This document shows positions 1 to 5,239 of a stretch of 9,330 nt of DNA, in pieces. The position numbers and the translations under genes were made by a program. How positions within the stretch are numbered: the first letter of the stretch is position 1; every line of letters starts with the position of its first letter. A model generated the notes under the pieces. That model saw nothing but the letters and a program-made list of their open reading frames with translations. It ran no database searches and was not told where the DNA came from. This DNA comes from Stenotrophomonas sp. UBA2302 (lineage in GTDB: Bacteria > Pseudomonadota > Gammaproteobacteria > Xanthomonadales > Xanthomonadaceae). The stretch spans positions 1 through 9,330 of the forward strand of contig DDVW01000004.1 of NCBI GenBank assembly GCA_002345545.1, read 5' to 3'.

Positions 1-19
1 CACTTGGAAGTTGAGTCTA
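1..19. other. Possible disruption junction at the end of hsdM
   Basis: The first 19 bases do not continue the HsdM family sequence in any frame of the gene's strand. On the minus strand they read TAGACTCAACTTCCAAGTG after the last HsdM-like codons. Homology appears to stop abruptly rather than by a single base change, which fits an insertion sequence end or a deletion junction. The plus-strand reading, beginning CACTTGGAAGTTGA, reminds me of some IS30-type terminal repeats, but that is from memory and weak. Too little sequence is present to identify an element. Confidence 0.25.
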
Positions 20-1228
20 AGCCACGCCGGCAATCAGCTTTTCATCCACCAGTTTCTGGCGGATGCGCAGCTCGATGCCGCTGGCGGCAGTGATGAAGCC
101 GGTGGGCACGACAATGGCGGCTTTGCCGCCGGGCTTGAGGCTGGCGATGATGTGCTGGATGAACAGCAGGTAGATCGCCATGCCGTCTTTTTTCTTGTTC
201 GGCACCTTGGGGATGCCGGCGAAGAAACGCGTGGTGTTGGCGTCGGTATCCAGATCGTCGCGGAAATCGGAAAAATCCATCTTGAACGGTGGATTGGAGA
301 CGATGTAGTCGAAGCGGCGCAGCGCCCTGCCCTCCTTGTGCACGGGGTGCAGGATGGTGTTGCCCTGGGTGATGCGCGGGATGGAGTGCACCAGCTTGTT
401 GAGCACCAGGTTCAGGCGCAGCAGGCTGGAGGACTTCTGCGAAATATCCTGCGAGAAGATGCTGCAGTGGTGCTCGCCGATGGCGTGGGCCAGCGCCATC
501 AGCAGGGTGCCGGAACCGGAGGCCGGGTCGTAGCAGGTGACGTTCTTGACCTTCCCGCGCTGGTCTTTGGGCACGAGGATGTCGGCCATGATGGTGGCGA
601 CCGCGTGCGGGGTGTAGTATTCGGCGTATTTGCCGCCGTTGTCCTTGTTGTAGTCCTTGATGAGGTACTCGAACAGGGCGGCCCAGAAGTCGTATTTCTG
701 CTCGAACAGGCGCTCGAAACTGACACCGGCCAGCTTGTTGAACAGCGCTCGCACGAAACCGTCCTTCTTGTCCGCGCTGCCGGTGACGTAATCGCTCAGG
801 CGGTCGAACAGCGGCACTTTTTCGCCATCGTCGGTCTGCACCGCGAAGATGTCGTGGTTGGCCACGGCAATGGCGATCAGCGTGTCATCGAAGCGTCTGG
901 CAAAGCCGGCCTCGCTTTGCCGGTTGAACAGGCTGGGAATGAGCTGGCCGGGCTGCAGGCGCGGCACGTCGGCATCAAGCTGCAGCTCCAGCATCTCGCG
1001 CTCGCCCTGCGGCAGCGCCTGCCAGGCGGCGATCCAGTCCGGGGCTGCCGCCAGTTCCGGCGCAAGGCGCTTCATCTCGTGGGCGAACTTGTCGCACAGC
1101 AGTTTGTACAGAAAGGTCTGCACGATGATCTTGTATTCGTTGCCATCGTTGCCAAGGCCGTTGCTGGCGCACACGGCCTTGAGGCCATCGATGAGGTCGC
1201 GGGTCTGTTGCTGGTAGCTGGGGGACAT
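17..1228 (-). pseudogene. hsdM: Type I restriction-modification methyltransferase subunit HsdM, C-terminally truncated
   Basis: This is the modification subunit of a type I restriction system, an N6-adenine DNA methyltransferase that works with HsdS to methylate the recognition site. The readable product is 403 residues from an ATG at 1228. Visible are an N-terminal HsdM helical region (about 1-160), a YYTP motif (204-207), the SAM-binding motif I DPASGSG (234-240) and the catalytic motif IV NPPF (312-315), then a GGKAAIVVPTGF strand (367-378). The frame ends at TAG (17-19) straight after LIAGVA. Family members normally continue here with a conserved segment of the type VSMPSNIF...TNVS and roughly 100 more residues, and the bases after the stop do not encode that. 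Hence I call it broken, although the break lies at the window edge. It starts 34 bases after the toxin gene and has no convincing ribosome binding site, so it may depend on coupling. The family call is firm; pseudogene status is likely but needs flanking sequence. Confidence 0.8.
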
Positions 1229-1262
1229 GGTGGTCTGCGTTGTAGGGCGCGGGGAGCGGCCG

Positions 1263-1562
1263 TCAGTGGTAGTCGTCTTCGCGCTGGTGGCGCACGGTGA
1301 GGATGGTGAGAGTGGTGTCGTCGTTGATTTCGTACAGCAGTACATAGCCGGACGCCCCGAACGACACGGGCAGTTCCCGTAGCAAGGGGTTGTCCGGATC
1401 GGCTTTGCGACAGGCAAAGGGAAACTGCTGCAGCAATTCAACGCCCTTGACGATGGCCGCCAATGCGCGCCGCGCGGCCGCCAGGTCGTGCGTCAGCTGG
1501 AAGGCGTACAGCCGCTTGATATCCTCGCGCGCCGCCGGCGCGTAGCGGACCTGCCAACTCAC
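1263..1562 (-). CDS. RelE/ParE-family toxin of a type II toxin-antitoxin pair
   Basis: This is a 99-residue protein with the layout of the RelE/ParE toxin superfamily. It has an N-terminal strand (WQVRYAPAA, 3-11), two helices (about 12-47, with DIKRLYAF and ARRALAAIVKGVELL), then strands at LLRELPVSF (60-68), YVLLYEI (73-79) and TLTILTVRHQRED (84-96). The closing VRHQRE..Y is typical of ParE-like members, which poison gyrase, whereas RelE-like members cut mRNA; the sequence alone does not settle which. The start codon is GTG (1562-1560), and it overlaps the antitoxin stop as GTGA, so translation is probably coupled to the antitoxin. The gene sits between the antitoxin and hsdM, all in the same direction. 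Length and order (antitoxin first) are normal for the family. Confidence 0.85.
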   Translation of the reverse strand: MSWQVRYAPAAREDIKRLYAFQLTHDLAAARRALAAIVKGVELLQQFPFACRKADPDNPLLRELPVSFGASGYVLLYEINDDTTLTILTVRHQREDDYH

Positions 1563-1867
1563 GCCTTGGTCTTCGCCATGGTTCTGGTTTTGATCTTTGC
1601 CTTGGCGTCAGCCTCGGCCTCGGCAAGCATGGTGCGCAGTTCGGCATGCACGTTATCGGCGGTGTGGTACACGCCGGTGCGCTGAGCTTCATCGCGGGCG
1701 GCCAGACCACGGGCGATGAACTCGGCCTGCATGCGGCGGCGGTTCACCTCACCGCGCAGGGATTGCTCCATGAGGCTGGACAGGCTCTCGCCCTCGCGCA
1801 GCACGGACTCGGCGGATTGGCGCAGCTCCGGCGCAACACGCAGCGGCGGCAAAGTGGCGGTTTTCAT
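1559..1867 (-). CDS. Antitoxin, YlcI/YnfO-like (ribbon-helix-helix-like)
   Basis: This is a 102-residue protein paired with the RelE/ParE toxin downstream. The N-terminus resembles a ribbon-helix-helix DNA-binding domain: a short strand (TATLPPLRV, 3-11), helix one (APELRQSAESVLREG, 12-26), the turn ESLS and helix two (SLMEQSLRGEVNRR, 31-44). I recall this pattern from proteins annotated YlcI/YnfO family. The rest (about 45-85) is a charged, helical toxin-binding candidate, and the tail (86-102) is rich in Ala and Lys. The ATG at 1867 was chosen over an in-frame ATG at 1942 because a GAGGG ribosome binding site lies 7 bases upstream, family similarity begins here, and the longer version would overlap the end of hsdR. 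The protein should neutralise the toxin and probably represses its own promoter; a palindrome at 1890-1902 is a possible operator. Confidence 0.8.
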   Translation of the reverse strand: MKTATLPPLRVAPELRQSAESVLREGESLSSLMEQSLRGEVNRRRMQAEFIARGLAARDEAQRTGVYHTADNVHAELRTMLAEAEADAKAKIKTRTMAKTKA

Positions 1868-1874
1868 GATGAAG

Positions 1875-1879
1875 CCCTC
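1875..1879 (-). promoter_or_regulatory. Ribosome binding site of the antitoxin gene
   Basis: GAGGG on the minus strand, 7 bases before the ATG at 1867. It supports this start over the upstream ATG at 1942. Confidence 0.6.
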
Positions 1880-1889
1880 GTGTATTGCG

Positions 1890-1902
1890 TTTGCGATGCA
1901 AA
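1890..1902. promoter_or_regulatory. Candidate operator of the toxin-antitoxin pair (palindrome)
   Basis: TTTGC-GAT-GCAAA is a perfect 5-base inverted repeat with a 3-base centre. It lies 22 bases before the antitoxin ATG, in the 75-base gap between the hsdR stop and the antitoxin. Antitoxins with a ribbon-helix-helix domain usually repress their own promoter through short palindromes at this kind of distance. I did not find a convincing -35/-10 pair around it, so the operator role is inference from position and symmetry. Confidence 0.35.
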
Positions 1903-1942
1903 GCGTAGCATGGCGCGAAACCTGCAACACCCGCCCCTTCAA

Positions 1943-4900
1943 TCACCCCAATGGCAGACGCCCCTGTGATTCATTCAGGTATTCGCGGACGAGCAACTGG
2001 TGGATCAGCCGGCAGGTGTCGGCGTCCGGGGCGGGCGGTTGCGCAGTGAACGAGCGCACCACGATGGGCATGAGCTGTTTTTCGAAGTAATCCGGTGTGC
2101 CGAGCAGTTCACGGTTGCCCAGCACCGCGTGGTCGGCGGCCTGCTTCACCGCGTTCAGCGCGGCGTGCAGGCGACTCTGGCTGTCGCCCACCCGGCGCGA
2201 CTCCAGCAGGCGCTTGTGCACACGCATCAGCTTGGTGTCGCCGCCGTAACGGGCGGCGATATTGGCATTGGCCTGGTTGAGGGCGCGGGCTCGCTGTTCA
2301 AGCTCGCGCAGTGCGCCGATGTTGGCCTGCATTTCAGCCTGGGACACTTCACTGAGTTTTTTGGCCTTGAACAGGCGCTCCAGCTCTTCTTTCAGACCGA
2401 CCCACTCCGGATCGCGCGGATCATGGGTGGCGGCCAGGGTTTCGCGGGTACGGCGCAGGCTGTCCTTCAGCTCATCGGCCAGCTTCAGCTCGGCTTCGCC
2501 GACTTTTTCGAACTTGAAGACGATGTCTTCCAGCGCCTGGTTGAGCAGGCCGGAGGTGTCTTGCGCGTGCTCCAGCTGGTGCTTGAGGTTGAGCGCAGCC
2601 AGCGCGTTCTGGGCTTCGTTGTGCAACTGCCGCAGCTTGCGGAAGTCGAGCAGATCGGCGAGCTCCTCATGACCGCCGAGCCGGATCAGGTTGTGCAGTT
2701 CGCGCGCGGTGGTCAATGCCTTGACGATGGCGCGCAGGGTGTCGCGGTCGGTGATCTGGCCGATCTGCTGCGAGAAAAGTTCGGCATCGTCCAACGCGTA
2801 TTCGAACAATGCCTCCCGGATGGCGTCGAGCTCGACACGGATATCCCCCGAGCTCATGAACAGCTGGCTGTAGTGCTCGATTTCATCGCCCAGCTCGGCG
2901 GAAAGTTCCTCGTAATACTCGCGGTTGACCTTGTCGAATTCGCTCTGGATATCCGCGAAATCAACCACATAGCCGAAGCGGAACGCGCGGTAGCGACGAT
3001 TGACGCGGGTGAGCGCCTGCAACAGGTTGTGCTCGCGGATCACCCGGCCGAAATAGAGTTTCTTCAACCGTGGTGCATCAAAGCCGGTAAGCAGCATGTT
3101 GTAGACGAACAGGAAATCGACGCGGCCCTTCTTGTAGGCCTTTATCTCCGCTTCGCGGGAGGCCTTGTCGCCCTCGTCGTGCAGGATCAGCGCGGCACTG
3201 AGCGGGGTTGCGCCGTAGCGTGGTGTCTGCTCGGCGACGCGGGATTCCCGGTAATCGGCATCGTTGGCGGGCTCAGCAGAGCGCGCTACCGCAAGCGCCA
3301 TGCGTCGCTGGAAGTCGTGGTGCAGTGCTCGCGCCTGCTCGGCGCTGTCGCAGACCACCATGCCACCGATGCTCTGGTCACCGAAGGCGACGCGGGACTG
3401 CGCGAAGTCGTCGAGGATGTAGTCCAGCATCGCGCTGACAAAGCGCGGGTGGGCATATAGCGCTTTGCGCTCGATCCCGCCCTGGCGCACCTCGACCTCG
3501 GCCAGCGCCTGTTTCAGCTGCATGGCGTAGCGGGCGGATATCTGCTCGCGGATCAACCGCAGCGTGTAGCCGTCGGCAATGGAGGCGTTGTAGTAGTACT
3601 TGTGGATGTAATCGCCGAACAATGCCTTGGACTGCAGCGCCTCGCCAATCAGCGGAGTGCCGGTGAGTCCGATCTTGATGGCGTTGCGATCGGACTGTTC
3701 CAGGTTGGCAAGGAAACTGCCTTTGGGGTTGTAGCTGCGATGCACTTCATCAAGGAAATACACGCGCTGCACGGCAAGGTTGTAATCCTGCACGGCGGCT
3801 ACATCCGGATCGTCCTTGAACTTCTGGATATTGACCACGGTGATTTCAGCCGCACCACGGTCATTGCGGGCGGTCACGCTCTGCTTGATGTCGCGTGCGA
3901 ACGCATCGCGGCTGTCGATGACATGCACACTGAGCCCGCGGAGGCGGAATTCATCTCGCGCCTGACGGAGCAGATCGAGCCGGTCGACGATGAAGTAGAA
4001 GCGCGGCACCTGCCCCTGTTGCTGGAACCAGTCGGTGAGAAAGCGCACGTTGTAGTAGGCCAACGCGGTCTTGCCGCTGCCCTGCGTGTGCCAGACGATG
4101 CCTTTGCGCACACCGGCAGCCAGGCGATCGGCAATGGCCAACGTCGCGAACAGCTGCGGGTAGCGCATGACATGCTTCTGGATGCCGTCCTCCCCATCCA
4201 GCCACGCGAAAGCGTATTGCAGGATGAAGGCAAGACGGCGACGGCTGAACAGTGAAGTGAGCAGGCGGTGAGTCGGCGTATCCGGCGCCTTGTTGCGCTC
4301 GAACTCGGGCGTACCTTTGATGCTGACCAGGTTGGTATCAACGAGGATCGCGTCTTCGGTTTCCGCGGGCAACGGCCCGACAGCAGCGGCCAGTTCGGCG
4401 GCGCGCTCCTCGCGAAAGTAGTTGAAATGCGCCTCGCCGTAAGTGGAAGCGGCGTAGAACGCCCCCTGCACCGGCTCGACGGCCGCATCGTCATACTCCA
4501 TGTTGTTGGAGAACGCCTGCAACTGGATCAGGTTGAAAAAGTGCCGGAGCCTGCGGTTGGCGTGGCGGCGATCCATGCGCTTGCGTTCTTCAAGCACGCC
4601 GCCAGAGTTCATGCGCTTCTTCACTTCGATGATGGCCAGCGGCAGTCCATTGACCAGCAAGGTGATGTCGGGGCGGAAGCTGTCTTCGCCGTTCTCGAAC
4701 GGCAGCTCGGTGACAACGTGGAAATGGTTGTTGTCCAGATTGTCGAAGTCGACCAGACGTATACCCGCACGGGCGGTCAGTCGCTGATGGAAGGCCTTGC
4801 CGATGTCTTCGTTCTGCAGGTCGAGATGGATCGCGTCGAGCAGTGCGGGAATGTCATCGCGCCCCAGTTCGGGGTTGAGCCGTAGCATGGCGGCTCCGAA

Positions 4901-5029
4901 GAGGTCGGGGAAGATGTTGCTGCGTGTATCCCAGCGTGCCTGTTTCAGGGACAGGTAGTCGTATCCGAGCCGTGTCAGGTGCAGCAGCGCCGGAATCTTG
5001 ACCCGCGAATCTTCGTTGAATGCACTCAC
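1943..5029 (-). CDS. hsdR: Type I restriction endonuclease subunit R (HsdR)
   Basis: This is the restriction and DNA-translocation subunit of a type I restriction enzyme; in complex with HsdM and HsdS it pumps and cuts unmodified DNA. The GTG start (5029) gives 1028 residues, a normal length. An in-frame ATG 42 bases upstream exists, but the GTG has a strong GGGGGGA site at the right distance and the family-like sequence starts there (SAFNEDSRVKIPALL). Visible parts are the PD-(D/E)xK nuclease core (D121 in FRPD, then E135 and K137 in IEVKK), the Walker A motif HTQGSGKT (314-321), the DEVH box (427-430), TGTP (456-459), LLTGFDAP (645-652) and motif VI QALTRVNR (671-678). After about 780 there is a helical, charged C-terminal region that probably docks to the methyltransferase. 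All key residues are present and the frame is uninterrupted. Hand counts on three 60-base lines (2941, 3781, 4021) give 53-62 % GC, against 70-78 % in sampled prpC and acnD lines, suggesting acquisition by transfer. Confidence 0.95.
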   Translation of the reverse strand: MSAFNEDSRVKIPALLHLTRLGYDYLSLKQARWDTRSNIFPDLFGAAMLRLNPELGRDDIPALLDAIHLDLQNEDIGKAFHQRLTARAGIRLVDFDNLDNNHFHVVTELPFENGEDSFRPDITLLVNGLPLAIIEVKKRMNSGGVLEERKRMDRRHANRRLRHFFNLIQLQAFSNNMEYDDAAVEPVQGAFYAASTYGEAHFNYFREERAAELAAAVGPLPAETEDAILVDTNLVSIKGTPEFERNKAPDTPTHRLLTSLFSRRRLAFILQYAFAWLDGEDGIQKHVMRYPQLFATLAIADRLAAGVRKGIVWHTQGSGKTALAYYNVRFLTDWFQQQGQVPRFYFIVDRLDLLRQARDEFRLRGLSVHVIDSRDAFARDIKQSVTARNDRGAAEITVVNIQKFKDDPDVAAVQDYNLAVQRVYFLDEVHRSYNPKGSFLANLEQSDRNAIKIGLTGTPLIGEALQSKALFGDYIHKYYYNASIADGYTLRLIREQISARYAMQLKQALAEVEVRQGGIERKALYAHPRFVSAMLDYILDDFAQSRVAFGDQSIGGMVVCDSAEQARALHHDFQRRMALAVARSAEPANDADYRESRVAEQTPRYGATPLSAALILHDEGDKASREAEIKAYKKGRVDFLFVYNMLLTGFDAPRLKKLYFGRVIREHNLLQALTRVNRRYRAFRFGYVVDFADIQSEFDKVNREYYEELSAELGDEIEHYSQLFMSSGDIRVELDAIREALFEYALDDAELFSQQIGQITDRDTLRAIVKALTTARELHNLIRLGGHEELADLLDFRKLRQLHNEAQNALAALNLKHQLEHAQDTSGLLNQALEDIVFKFEKVGEAELKLADELKDSLRRTRETLAATHDPRDPEWVGLKEELERLFKAKKLSEVSQAEMQANIGALRELEQRARALNQANANIAARYGGDTKLMRVHKRLLESRRVGDSQSRLHAALNAVKQAADHAVLGNRELLGTPDYFEKQLMPIVVRSFTAQPPAPDADTCRLIHQLLVREYLNESQGRLPLG

Positions 5030-5034
5030 ACAGT

Positions 5035-5041
5035 TCCCCCC
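5035..5041 (-). promoter_or_regulatory. Ribosome binding site that decides the hsdR GTG start
   Basis: GGGGGGA on the minus strand, ending 5 bases before the GTG at 5029. It is the strongest Shine-Dalgarno-like run near the gene start and the main reason for choosing GTG over the upstream ATG at 5071. Confidence 0.6.
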
Positions 5042-5081
5042 GTCCGTGCTGGATTGCCGCCACTGCCGCATCCGGACCCGG

Positions 5082-5087
5082 ACTATA
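5082..5087 (-). promoter_or_regulatory. Possible -10 element of an hsdR promoter
   Basis: TATAGT on the minus strand matches the sigma-70 -10 consensus at 5 of 6 positions and stands out in a GC-rich spacer. It lies 52 bases before the GTG start, which would leave a leader of about 45 bases. No good -35 hexamer is present 16-18 bases upstream, so the promoter would be weak or activator-dependent. If real, hsdR is transcribed independently of acnD. Confidence 0.3.
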
Positions 5088-5111
5088 GATCACCGGTTGT
5101 TGAACGTGCCG

Positions 5112-5126
5112 CCCCAGAGCCTGGGG
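5112..5126. repeat. Short perfect hairpin between acnD and hsdR
   Basis: CCCCAG-AGC-CTGGGG forms a perfect 6-base-pair stem with a 3-base loop. On the minus strand no T run follows, so it is not a classic intrinsic terminator. It may slow or stabilise transcripts reading out of acnD, or may be chance in GC-rich DNA. Confidence 0.4.
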
Positions 5127-5161
5127 GACCTGCAGGACGTGTTCCTTTAGCGCTCCATTCG

Positions 5162-5231
5162 CGCAGGAGCGCACTTCGCAGGTGATGGGCTCCACCAGTA
5201 AGCCTCACCGCGCACGAAGTGCGCTTCTGCG
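5162..5231. repeat. Inverted REP doublet downstream of acnD
   Basis: Two copies of a REP-like unit face each other. The plus-strand arm 5162-5178 and the arm 5215-5231 are complementary at 16 of 17 positions. Inside, GGTGA (5181-5185) pairs with TCACC (5205-5209) and GGCT (5188-5191) with AGCC (5201-5204), leaving a 9-base loop. The right copy also holds its own hairpin, GCGCAC-GAA-GTGCGC (5210-5224). The shared start GCAGGAGCG/GCAGAAGCG resembles extragenic palindromes seen in many copies in Xanthomonadaceae and Pseudomonas genomes (from memory). It begins 9 bases past the acnD stop, where such elements often stabilise 3' ends or end transcription, and it marks the border between the prp genes and the restriction island. 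Confidence 0.75.
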
Positions 5232-5239
5232 AAAAGGCG

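Noticed and set aside
11..1300. Long plus-strand open frame (429 codons) opposite hsdM
   Set aside because: It is the mirror of hsdM in GC-rich DNA. Its product is a low-complexity Gly/Val/Ala/His/Gln mix without family resemblance, and the minus strand carries clear methyltransferase motifs.
2000..3460. Plus-strand open frame of 486 codons opposite hsdR
   Set aside because: It is the antisense shadow of a convincing helicase-nuclease gene, with no ribosome binding site or domain seen.
5112..5126. Hairpin after acnD as an intrinsic terminator
   Set aside because: No T run follows on the minus strand, so I list it only as a hairpin.
4854..5195. Minus-strand frame of 113 codons covering the acnD-hsdR gap
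   Set aside because: It overlaps the hsdR start in another frame, its third codon positions are not GC-rich like those of real genes nearby, and it begins inside the REP doublet.
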